From NCBI GenBank assembly GCA_031278025.1, contig JAITLF010000239.1, positions 1 through 12,493 of the forward strand: 12,493 nucleotides of DNA. Reading direction: 5' to 3'. This DNA is from Treponema sp. GTDB taxonomy: Bacteria > Spirochaetota > Spirochaetia > Treponematales > Breznakiellaceae. Every line of letters begins with the position of its first letter. Within the stretch, counting starts at the first letter, position 1. Shown here piece after piece: positions 1-6,981 of the stretch. The notes beneath the pieces are model-generated. The model was given only the letters and a program-made list of their open reading frames with translations, was not told the origin of the DNA and searched no databases. A program made the position numbers and the translations under genes.

Positions 1-189
1 CAAAAGTGTTTTTGCGCTGCACAAAAGTGTTTTTGCGCTGCACAAAAGTGTTTTTGCGCTACGTAAAAGTGTTTTTGCGCCGCGGAAAAGTGTTTTTGCG
101 CTGCGCAAAAGTGTTTTTGCGTTGCGCAAAAGTGTTTTTGCGCTACGCAAAAGTGTTTTTGCGCCGCGGAAAAGTGTTTTTGCGCAGCA
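1..189. repeat. Tandem array of nine 21-bp repeats (left array)
   Basis: Nine head-to-tail 21-bp units begin at 1, 22, 43, 64, 85, 106, 127, 148 and 169. All share the core AAAAGTGTTTTTGCG and differ mainly in the last few bases. The array probably continues to the left of the window. Units 1-4 and 5-8 form a higher-order 84-bp repeat with about five differences. Each unit carries an inverted repeat GCGCAAAA / TTTTGCGC around a GTGT loop, perfect at 124-143 and imperfect elsewhere. Because 21 is a multiple of three and the unit has no stop codon, a frame reading KVFLRxx heptads stays open. I see no independent sign that this is translated. Confidence 0.95.
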
Positions 190-193
190 AAAA

Positions 194-238
194 CCGGGGT
201 CCGGCAACACCGGAGCCCCGGCGGGGGTATTCTTTTTT
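194..238 (+). terminator. Strong hairpin followed by T-run, probable intrinsic terminator
   Basis: CCGGGG plus TCCGG (194-204) pairs with CCGGA and CCCCGG (210-214, 216-221) around the loop CAACA, with one bulged G at 215. That gives an 11-bp GC-rich stem. The T-run at 233-238 starts about 11 nt after the stem, further away than usual. It most likely ends transcription coming through the repeat array from the left. A leader attenuator for glyS is a weaker alternative, because I see no T-box specifier or antiterminator. Confidence 0.5.
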
Positions 239-272
239 AATGCGCTCGCCCTGATGGGGAGCCTTCCCCCTC

Positions 273-301
273 TCGTCATTCGTCCTTTTTTACTATATAT
301 T
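273..301 (+). promoter_or_regulatory. Candidate sigma70-type promoter of glyS
   Basis: TCGTCA (273-278) and TATATT (296-301) are 17 bp apart, roughly 50 nt upstream of the glyS start codon. The -35 matches consensus at four of six positions. A small hairpin GGGGA-GCCT-TCCCC (256-269) lies just upstream. The call rests on motif resemblance only. Confidence 0.35.
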
Positions 302-352
302 ACTTCTCTCCGGCGGACCCGCGCCGGACCATCACCCAATTGAGGAGCTATC

Positions 353-1726
353 ATGTCCGAGGCGTTAACCGAATATCAGGGTCCCGCAACCATGGAGAAG
401 ATCACGTCTCTTGCCAAGCGGCGCGGTTTTGTTTTTCAATCTTCCGAGATTTACGGCGGCCAGAACGGCGCCTGGGATTACGGGCCTTTGGGGATCGAAT
501 TGAAGAACCGCATCGCCCGGGCCTGGTGGAAAGAAATGACCCAGCTTCACGACAGCATTGTGGGCCTGGACGCTGCTATCTTGATGCATCCCCGGACCTG
601 GGAAGCTTCGGGGCATGTGGAGAATTTTACCGATCCCCTGGTGGACTGTAAGAAGTGCAAGTCTCGTTTCAGGGCCGACCAGATCCCGCCTGAAAACCTG
701 GAGGCCAGGAAATGTCCCGACTGCGGCGGGGAACTCACGGATACCCGGAAGTTCAACCTCATGTTCAAAACCCATATAGGGCCTGCCGAAGACAGCGCCA
801 GCGTCATCTACCTCCGCCCCGAAACCGCCCAAGGCATCTATGTCAACTACAAGAACATCATCCAGTCCAACCGTATGAAGATCCCCTTTGGCATTGCCCA
901 GATAGGGAAGGCCTTCCGCAACGAGATTGTTACCAAGAACTTCATCTTCCGCACCTGCGAATTCGAGCAGATGGAGATGCAGTATTTTGTCAAACCCGGA
1001 ACCGATGAGGAGTGGTTCAACGACTGGCGGAACCGGCGCTGGGCTTACTACGAGAAGCTCGGTATCAAGATGGATAGCCTCCGCTGGCACCGGCATGGGC
1101 CGGACGAGCTGGCCCACTACGCCAAGGACGCTTACGATATTGAGTACCTGTTTCCCATGGGGTGGCGGGAGCTGGAGGGGGTTCACAACCGGACCAACTA
1201 CGACCTTACCCGGCATACCGAATATTCGGGTAAGGACCTCCAGTACATCGATCAGGACAACGGCAATGAGCGGTATATTCCCTTTATCATCGAAACTTCC
1301 GCGGGCCTTACCCGTAACCTGCTGATGATCCTCTGCGACGCCTATGACGAGGAAAAAGTTGCCGGCAAGGGTAACGACGACGACTGGCGTACCGTACTCC
1401 GTTTCCATCCCGATCTTGCCCCGGTTACCGTAGCGGTCCTCCCTTTGATGAAGAAGGACGGCCTTGCGGAACTGGCCCAGGACATCCGGGCCGAACTGAA
1501 AGAAGATTTTACCACCGACTACGACCAGGGGGGCGCCATAGGCCGCCGTTACCGCCGGCAGGACGAGGCGGGTACCCCTTTCTGCGTTACGATTGATTAC
1601 GAGTCCAGGGACAACGGCACCGTAACCCTCCGGTTCCGGGATTCCATGGAACAAGTCCGGGTTCCCCGATCGGAGCTGGCCGTGCGATTGCGTCAGGAAA
1701 TCAAGGGTTATAAGCGGACCAAGTAG
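353..1726 (+). CDS. glyS: Glycyl-tRNA synthetase, dimeric class II type
   Basis: This enzyme charges tRNA-Gly with glycine in the cytoplasm. The 457-residue protein is normal length for the single-chain alpha2 GlyRS, as opposed to the GlyQ/GlyS alpha2beta2 form. The N-terminus has the family signature KRRGFVFQSSEIYGG. A zinc-ribbon-like CxxC pair lies at C99/C102 and C121/C124. Class II motif 2 is FRNE (188-191), and motif 3 contains ETSAGLTR ending at R321. The C-terminal anticodon-binding domain begins near LAPVTVAVLP and includes the conserved TDYDQGGAIGRRYRRQDE stretch. The start at 353 is chosen because GAGGAG (342-347) sits 5 nt upstream. An in-frame ATG at 392 (MEKITSL) resembles the start of many homologues but lacks a clear ribosome-binding site. 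The gene stands alone on its transcript as far as can be seen. A long antisense frame over it is a codon-bias shadow. Confidence 0.96.
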   Translation: MSEALTEYQGPATMEKITSLAKRRGFVFQSSEIYGGQNGAWDYGPLGIELKNRIARAWWKEMTQLHDSIVGLDAAILMHPRTWEASGHVENFTDPLVDCKKCKSRFRADQIPPENLEARKCPDCGGELTDTRKFNLMFKTHIGPAEDSASVIYLRPETAQGIYVNYKNIIQSNRMKIPFGIAQIGKAFRNEIVTKNFIFRTCEFEQMEMQYFVKPGTDEEWFNDWRNRRWAYYEKLGIKMDSLRWHRHGPDELAHYAKDAYDIEYLFPMGWRELEGVHNRTNYDLTRHTEYSGKDLQYIDQDNGNERYIPFIIETSAGLTRNLLMILCDAYDEEKVAGKGNDDDWRTVLRFHPDLAPVTVAVLPLMKKDGLAELAQDIRAELKEDFTTDYDQGGAIGRRYRRQDEAGTPFCVTIDYESRDNGTVTLRFRDSMEQVRVPRSELAVRLRQEIKGYKRTK

Positions 1727-1779
1727 CCGCACTCGTGCGATTGCGGCAGGAAATTAAGAGTTACCTGCAGATTAAGAGC
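1681..1779 (+). repeat. Imperfect duplication of the 3' end of glyS
   Basis: The sequence from 1681, the last codons of glyS, recurs from 1734. The block CGTGCGATTGCG is identical in both, followed by CAGGAAAT and further matches, with about three mismatches in the first 29 bases. The similarity then fades. The second copy reads VRLRQEIKSYLQIKSR, a close variant of the glyS tail VRLRQEIKGYKRTK, and stays open to a stop near 1809. The offset of 53 bp is not a multiple of three. It lies after the glyS stop codon, so it is probably a relic of a local duplication or of recombination between glyS alleles. Confidence 0.75.
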
Positions 1780-2265
1780 CGCAATCGCTTTGCCGGTCTC
1801 CGATGGTAAGGCGCTTTGGGTGGTGATGCCGAAAGTATGATAAAGACGGTGGCAGACAATTCATCGCCGAGCATGGGCGCTCTTATGACGAAACTATCCT
1901 CTCCATCACCATTGAAATACTCTTCCCCCTCGCCCCGGGCTGTGGTATCCGTGAGGCCGCGGCAACCCTCAGAGTCAGCGTCAGAAAGTCTTGAACACGC
2001 TGCGGACATCGAATTACCGCATCGCGCCAAAGCAGACCCACGATGACGCCCGATCACCTGAAGGCTTTCAGTCCGGTATTCTTTTTTATCAACTATGGCC
2101 ATGGGTGACTTATCTTACTTTCTGCATCACCACCGCGCTTTGAATTGGAGAGCCTGGGGATTGCCCGGCTCCCCTTGTATGACATGAATTTGGGAAACAG
2201 CGCCGCGTAAATCACCTAAAATGTCAATTTGAACGTCTATCACCCAGGGTAGATCCGCCCTCATC
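1780..2265. other. Intergenic stretch with no gene I can support
   Basis: Several frames of 70-115 codons are open here on both strands, for example minus-strand 2102-1761 and plus-strand 1816-2046. None has a convincing ribosome-binding site, a recognisable motif or balanced composition. The plus-strand frame is Ser/Pro-rich, as out-of-frame reading often is. It may be decayed coding DNA, but I cannot name a source. No intrinsic terminator for glyS is obvious. Confidence 0.4.
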
Positions 2266-2294
2266 TTGTCTAATAAGGGGTTAGAATTTATACT
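2266..2294 (+). promoter_or_regulatory. Probable sigma70-type promoter of the signalling operon
   Basis: TTGTCT (2266-2271) and TATACT (2289-2294) are separated by exactly 17 bp. They match the -35 and -10 consensus at four and five of six positions, in locally AT-rich DNA. Transcription would start near 2301 and leave a leader of about 200 nt before the first operon gene. No other good promoter is seen between the four genes. Confidence 0.55.
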
Positions 2295-2304
2295 ATTTTA
2301 TATA

Positions 2305-2318
2305 TGAGGCTGTTCCAA
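2305..2318. repeat. Short motif shared with 11358-11371, possible IS-end remnant
   Basis: The 14-mer TGAGGCTGTTCCAA occurs here and again downstream of pheT at 11358-11371. Similar GAGGCTGTTCCAAAA strings are common at the ends of insertion sequences. No transposase relic is recognisable beside either copy, and a chance match of this length in 12.5 kb is not excluded. Confidence 0.3.
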
Positions 2319-2374
2319 AACCCCGCGGCAGCGGGATTAAGGCGGGTATCTTCTGTTCGGCACAGGACGGATTC

Positions 2375-2482
2375 ATGTGCGAGCGGAAACGCCCCATCCG
2401 TATACAGGAATACCGGGGAGATGAACTCAAGGCGCGGGTTTCCGAACAGCTTTATGTGCCACGTCTTTTGTCGGTGGCTTAA
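2375..2482 (+). CDS. Possible small ORF (35 codons) in the operon leader
   Basis: The frame from ATG 2375 to TAA 2482 encodes 35 residues beginning MCERKRPIRIQEYRGDE and ending 17 nt before the HD-GYP start codon. Its mixed charged and hydrophobic composition looks more protein-like than the frame with the longer ORF across the same region. The same frame is open upstream to about 2285. I see no good ribosome-binding site in front of the ATG and do not recognise a family. It could be a leader peptide coupled to the operon, a relic of a longer gene, or chance. Confidence 0.2.
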   Translation: MCERKRPIRIQEYRGDELKARVSEQLYVPRLLSVA

Positions 2483-2499
2483 TACCGGGAGTTTTTTGT

Positions 2500-3525
2500 A
2501 TGAGTCATATTCTGGTAGTTGACGATAATCTTGTGAATTTACAGCAGATTCAGAGCCAGCTTTCCGATAACTATCGGGTTAGTTTGGCAAAATCCGGTAA
2601 ACAGGCCCTTCAAATCTGCAACCGGCAAATACCGGACTGTATTCTTTTGGATATAGATATGCCGGAAATGGATGGCTTTGAGACGATGGCCCGGTTAAAG
2701 CAGAACTTCATATTAAGCCGGATCCCGGTTATATTCCTTACCGCCAATCATGACATCACCACCGAAATACGGGCTCTTGAATCGGGGGCCATGGACTTTA
2801 TCACCAAACCTTTTGAAAAGAGCATCCTCATCCACCGGATAAAACTTCACCTTCGGTTTTCCCGCTATCAGCATTACCTGGAAGATACGGTCAAGGAATT
2901 GGAGGACAGCATCGTGCTGTCCTTCTCGGAACTGATTGAATGCAGGGACCAGAATACAGGCGGCCATGTGCAGCGTACCAGCACTTTTTTCGAGCTTTTG
3001 GGGAGAGAACTCCAGCATCAGGGGCGGTTCACGGACGAATTAGCCGATTCGGAACTGGAGATGATGATCCGGGCGGCGCTGCTCCATGACATAGGGAAGA
3101 TCGGCATAAGCGATCTGATCCTCCTCAAGCCGGGCCGATTGGACGATGGGGAATTCGAGATTATGAAAACCCATGCCACCATAGGGGCCGCCATTCTTAA
3201 AACCATGTATGAGCGGACTCCCACCCAGCATTACCTGAAATACGCCATCATGATAGCCGGAGGGCATCACGAGAAATACGGCGGCGGCGGATACCCCAGC
3301 GGGATTAAAGGGGAGAATATTCCCCTCTGCAGCCGGATCATGGCGGTAGCCGATGTGTACGATGCCCTGGTGGCGGATAGGGTATACCGTCCGGCAATGA
3401 GCCATAAGGATGCCTGTACCATCATCATTGGCGGGAAATGGGTTCACTTTGATCCTCAGATTATTGACGCCTTTGAAGCCATTCATGAAAAACTGGCCGC
3501 AACTGCCGGGAAGAAGGTGGGCTGA
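2500..3525 (+). CDS. Response regulator with HD-GYP c-di-GMP phosphodiesterase domain
   Basis: The 341-residue protein joins an N-terminal receiver (about 1-120) to an HD-GYP domain (about 140-330), the RpfG-like layout. The receiver is intact: acidic pair D8/D9, phosphoacceptor D51 in LLDIDMPEMDG, T81 and K103 (KP). The HD-GYP part has HD at H196/D197 (LLHDIGKIG), a following KTH histidine (H225), HHEK at 256-259 and GYP at 264-266. In known members this domain hydrolyses cyclic di-GMP in the cytoplasm. The usual HHExxDGxGYP reads HHEKYGGGGYP, with Gly in place of Asp at 261; the other motif residues are present. A GGGAG at 2487-2491 supports the start. It is the first gene of a four-gene operon and ends 1 nt before the next start codon, so phosphotransfer from the downstream sensor and kinase is the likely control. 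Confidence 0.93.
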   Translation: MSHILVVDDNLVNLQQIQSQLSDNYRVSLAKSGKQALQICNRQIPDCILLDIDMPEMDGFETMARLKQNFILSRIPVIFLTANHDITTEIRALESGAMDFITKPFEKSILIHRIKLHLRFSRYQHYLEDTVKELEDSIVLSFSELIECRDQNTGGHVQRTSTFFELLGRELQHQGRFTDELADSELEMMIRAALLHDIGKIGISDLILLKPGRLDDGEFEIMKTHATIGAAILKTMYERTPTQHYLKYAIMIAGGHHEKYGGGGYPSGIKGENIPLCSRIMAVADVYDALVADRVYRPAMSHKDACTIIIGGKWVHFDPQIIDAFEAIHEKLAATAGKKVG

Positions 3526-3526
3526 C

Positions 3527-6028
3527 GTGATCGGTTTATTTAAAAGCACTATCGGGACCCGGATTCTTATCCTTGGGGTGCTTCCCTTTGTGGTCATTTA
3601 CGGTATCATATCGGTTTTTATCGGCCAAACTGTTTTGCGATCCAATATCGAGCAAACGAAAATTGATGCTGAAAACTTGGCCCGCTTCAACGAGGTTAAG
3701 TTATGGAATTACATTGAGAATGTTAGGCTCACGGTGAAGATCGCCGCCGTACAATTGGGAAATCTTGATCACAGCGCCCCAAATGCCCGAAAGTTGGCGG
3801 AACGGGCCCTGCTTGCCAGCTTTGAAAATTGGCAGATATACAACGCCTGGTTTGTCTTTGAGCCTAACGCCTTTGACGGCCGGGACGCGGACCATCCCTT
3901 TGACTATTCAGGCGCGCCTTCCGGACGGTTCATACGTTCCTATGTCCGGGACAGGAGTATCGGCAGATTCTATCTGGCCCCGAATATAGACGAAACGAAC
4001 ATTGACGATCCGGTTAAATCCAGTCGGTATACCACCCCGCGGGATACCGGAGAGCAGTACATAGATATTAACTCGGAGGCTCCTTTTTATGATTCCAGCC
4101 TTGTCGAAGGAGGGGCTGTCCCAGTATCTATTGTATGCCCTATTTTTCGAGGCGATACCCGCATCGGTTGCGTGGGGGGCGATTTTTTTTTGGACGCGGT
4201 GATTCTGGGCCCGGAATTGATTTCCGGAGCGAGATCGGTGTTGTTTATGGACAACGGGATGGTTAGGTATCCCAACAGCGCTGAATTTATGACGAAAACC
4301 TTTGAGGAATTGGGCTTTCCCGATCCTGATACCATACGCCGGGCTTTTTCCCGGCAGGAAACGCTCTTTCTGGATGCAAAATATTCCGTTTTCCTGAACA
4401 GCAAAGCTTATGCTTGCTTTATGCCAGTCCAACTTGCCGAATTCGGCGAGGTTGTGTATATATACGCTGCGATTCCGGCAAGCACGATCATGGAGACTGT
4501 TTCTGCCATCTTCGCGCCTATTGGGGGAGTTTTGATCGCCACTTTTATTATTTTTATGTTTCTGATTTTTTATCTTGCCAACAGCATCTCCGGGCCTATT
4601 CGTGAACTAACGGTGGCCAGTGAAGCCATCTCCCAGGGGGATTTTAACCGGAAATTTGGGGTATCCCATCTCTGGGGCGAAATTGGCCTCATGACCCATT
4701 CCCTGTACCGCATGATCGAACAGTTCCGGATGTATATTACCTTGCAGGAACGGTCAAAAGAGCTTTTAGATATTTATACCCGGCTTTACGGAACCTTATA
4801 TCAGCGGGACAGCATCGAAGATGTGTTTGAGGCCACTATCTTTATCATTGCCGATTATTTTAAGATAAACGCTGCCTCCCTGATCTTGCTAAAGAATGAA
4901 ACTGCCCTCTACATAGCCCAGTATACCGTTGGAAAAAAATTAAGGAAGATGTCCAATGAGAGCGGCGCGGTTACCTTTGACTACCATAACCAGGTCGCCG
5001 CTCTTTTGGCGGGCAGAAAATATATTTTTCTGAACGCCGACGGTATGGCCAAACAGGGGATTGCCTTTGCCGCCGATGGCACCGCTTCCCTCTGCATCCT
5101 TCCCGTCAGAACCGGGGAAATCCTGCGGGGTTATTTTTTAATGGAAGGAACCGAAGCGGCCAGCGCTTTTGTCCATTACGATGATGCGCTTGTTTTTATT
5201 TCCGATACCCTTTCCTATATCCTCACGCAGAAAGAACGCGCCTTGGCGGATAAATTTTCCCCGGCCTGGCCTGAAGAACATGAGGATGCGTATGCGGCGG
5301 ATGACTATCCGGCGGATGATTATCCAGTGAATGACTATCCGCAGGAGAGGGCTGAACCTAACGTGGCTGATCCGGCGCCGGTGTTGCCGATGATACAGGC
5401 TGCCAGACACATATACGGCCTGGACGTTGACCGGGGTCTCTCCTTCATCGGAGGCATGGAAAAGCAATACGAGGAATTACTGAGGATTTCCGCCAGGGTA
5501 TTTACCGAAAATATTCCTACGCTGCGCGACCAGTGCGTCTCGGATCTGCCGGGATTTGCCATTGGGATTCACGGGATGAAAGGCGCTCTCTACAACATCG
5601 GGGCTACCGATCTGGGAGATGCCGCGAAAGATTTGGAGCTTGCCGCCAAAGGGGGAAACGCTGCCTTCTGTCAGGAAGCCTATCCCTTTTTTGAAGACCG
5701 CCTGAGTGTTCTGGCACGGGAGCTTACTATGGTTACCCAAGCCGAACCCGGGGAGGGCGGAGAGGGCAGTATACCTGAACTGGAGGATGCGCTTGAAAAG
5801 GCGCTGGAAGCCTGCCGAGACTTTGACGCCATTCTTGCGGGAAAAACTATCGCCCCCCTTAAAGGGTTGTCTTGGAAATCGGAAGACCTGGGGACGGATG
5901 TAAAGGCCGTTGTGGAAGCGGTGGAAAACATTGATTATGACGAAGCTGAAATTCTCATTATTTCATTGTTAAAAAAGATACAGGATTTTGAAGACGGGTC
6001 CCGGTCCGGCGGCGGAATTGAGGGATGA
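3527..6028 (+). CDS. Membrane sensor: dCache-like, HAMP, GAF and C-terminal Hpt, no kinase
   Basis: I place the start at GTG 3527, giving 833 residues. It lies 1 nt after the previous stop, has AAGGTGG at 3514-3520, and is followed directly by a signal-anchor segment. The earlier in-frame ATG at 3410 would overlap the HD-GYP gene by 116 bp. Order of parts: TM1 (about 12-33), a periplasmic region of roughly 295 residues resembling a dCache/PDC sensor, TM2 (about 329-352), a HAMP-like segment (NSISGPIRELTVASEAISQGDF), a GAF-like domain (about 420-580), an acidic linker with three xDYP repeats (about 592-605), and an Hpt domain near 620-730. The Hpt histidine is H682 in GIHGMKGALYNIGA, matching the family pattern HxxKG. 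No HisKA or HATPase domain exists, so it cannot phosphorylate itself. I infer that it passes phosphate between the operon's hybrid kinase and its HD-GYP regulator, modulated by its own ligand. The last residues before the stop are Gly-rich. Confidence 0.88.
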   Translation: MIGLFKSTIGTRILILGVLPFVVIYGIISVFIGQTVLRSNIEQTKIDAENLARFNEVKLWNYIENVRLTVKIAAVQLGNLDHSAPNARKLAERALLASFENWQIYNAWFVFEPNAFDGRDADHPFDYSGAPSGRFIRSYVRDRSIGRFYLAPNIDETNIDDPVKSSRYTTPRDTGEQYIDINSEAPFYDSSLVEGGAVPVSIVCPIFRGDTRIGCVGGDFFLDAVILGPELISGARSVLFMDNGMVRYPNSAEFMTKTFEELGFPDPDTIRRAFSRQETLFLDAKYSVFLNSKAYACFMPVQLAEFGEVVYIYAAIPASTIMETVSAIFAPIGGVLIATFIIFMFLIFYLANSISGPIRELTVASEAISQGDFNRKFGVSHLWGEIGLMTHSLYRMIEQFRMYITLQERSKELLDIYTRLYGTLYQRDSIEDVFEATIFIIADYFKINAASLILLKNETALYIAQYTVGKKLRKMSNESGAVTFDYHNQVAALLAGRKYIFLNADGMAKQGIAFAADGTASLCILPVRTGEILRGYFLMEGTEAASAFVHYDDALVFISDTLSYILTQKERALADKFSPAWPEEHEDAYAADDYPADDYPVNDYPQERAEPNVADPAPVLPMIQAARHIYGLDVDRGLSFIGGMEKQYEELLRISARVFTENIPTLRDQCVSDLPGFAIGIHGMKGALYNIGATDLGDAAKDLELAAKGGNAAFCQEAYPFFEDRLSVLARELTMVTQAEPGEGGEGSIPELEDALEKALEACRDFDAILAGKTIAPLKGLSWKSEDLGTDVKAVVEAVENIDYDEAEILIISLLKKIQDFEDGSRSGGGIEG

Positions 6029-6978
6029 AGCATCTTTTTATTGTTAATCCCAAAGCCCGGCGGCTGGCCGGACGGGTGGATGAGGTTGTTGAGGATATCC
6101 GCGCCTTTTTTCTCAACCATCAGCAGATACAATACGATATTCATATTACCCGGTGGCGGCGGGACGCCGAGGGGTTTGTCCGGCGTTATGTTAACGGAGC
6201 GGTGGAAATCGTGCGGGTCTATGCCGTGGGCGGTATGGGGACCTTCTTTGAGGTAATTAACGGGGTGGTCGGGCTGCCCAATGTCCAGGTTACCCTCTTT
6301 CCCTTTGGTATCCAAAATTCTTTTCTGCATTATTTTGGGCAGGCTAATGGAGAACGGTTTCTGACCTTGAGTAATCTGGTGTTTGCCCGGTGTCTTTCCC
6401 TTGATCTCATCCGGTGCGGCAATAAATTCGGCGCGGGCTTTTGTCTGGTCGGCCTGGAAGCTATGTCGGCTAAAACGGGGAAAGCGATCGTTGATAGTTT
6501 TAAATTTTTATCCTGCAAGGATACCTGGACCTCTGTGGTTTATCTTTGTATTGGTTTATATTATATGGCTCAAAAAAAAAGCATCCGACAATACCGGATC
6601 GATATTGATGGAAATTCTTTTGAGGGGGAATATTTCACTATAACCATCGCAAATCAGCCGTATTGCGGGGGGAATATGCGCTCGGCATTGGAAGCCCGTC
6701 CCGATGACGGTTTTATCGACATCTATATAACAAAACCCGTACCGTTTCATCAGCGTATCCAATTCAGCGTCGATTGTTTAAAAAGTCAATATACAAAGTG
6801 GCCTCACCTTGTTTCGCATTACCGGGGTAAGCGCGTGTCCATTACCTCCGACGTGGTAATGCCCATCTGCTTTGATGGGGAAACTTTTTTTGACACAGCT
6901 ATTCACGCCGAAGTCGTCCCTCACGGGATAGATTTTACCGGTCCCATAGACATTGACTCTGCAGGAAAGGATTTCTGA
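6025..6978 (+). CDS. Diacylglycerol-kinase-like (YegS/LCB5 fold) protein with altered active site
   Basis: The 317-residue protein follows the lipid-kinase family plan from end to end. It has an N-terminal VNPKAR nucleotide-loop motif (7-12), a glycine motif at 69-73, P93-F-G (canonical PxGTxND region), NQPYCGGNMR, a DDGFIDIYI strand and C-terminal FDGE (283-286). Family members phosphorylate diacylglycerol, sphingoid bases or related lipids at the inner membrane. Two key sites deviate. The signature GGDGT reads GGMGT (Met at 71, in TFFEVING context), and the expected GTxND reads GIQNS at 95-99. Loss of the GGDGT aspartate suggests weak, changed or absent kinase activity, so a lipid-binding or regulatory role is possible. 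The ATG overlaps the previous stop by 4 nt (ATGA), indicating translational coupling, and 3 nt separate it from the kinase gene. No known link between this family and this relay comes to mind. Confidence 0.82.
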   Translation: MKHLFIVNPKARRLAGRVDEVVEDIRAFFLNHQQIQYDIHITRWRRDAEGFVRRYVNGAVEIVRVYAVGGMGTFFEVINGVVGLPNVQVTLFPFGIQNSFLHYFGQANGERFLTLSNLVFARCLSLDLIRCGNKFGAGFCLVGLEAMSAKTGKAIVDSFKFLSCKDTWTSVVYLCIGLYYMAQKKSIRQYRIDIDGNSFEGEYFTITIANQPYCGGNMRSALEARPDDGFIDIYITKPVPFHQRIQFSVDCLKSQYTKWPHLVSHYRGKRVSITSDVVMPICFDGETFFDTAIHAEVVPHGIDFTGPIDIDSAGKDF

Positions 6979-6981
6979 TCC

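Noticed and set aside
1..189. CRISPR array
   Set aside because: The repeats are directly contiguous, without unique spacers, and there are no cas genes.
6..254. 82-codon KVFLRxx repeat ORF over the left array
   Set aside because: Same reason as for the right array. It also runs through the terminator-like hairpin and lacks a ribosome-binding site.
365..1732. 455-codon open frame antisense to glyS
   Set aside because: It mirrors the glyS frame as expected from strong third-position bias; it has no recognisable motifs and glyS is certain.
1761..2102. 113-codon minus-strand ORF after glyS
   Set aside because: No ribosome-binding site and no recognisable domain; its first part overlaps the duplicated glyS tail.
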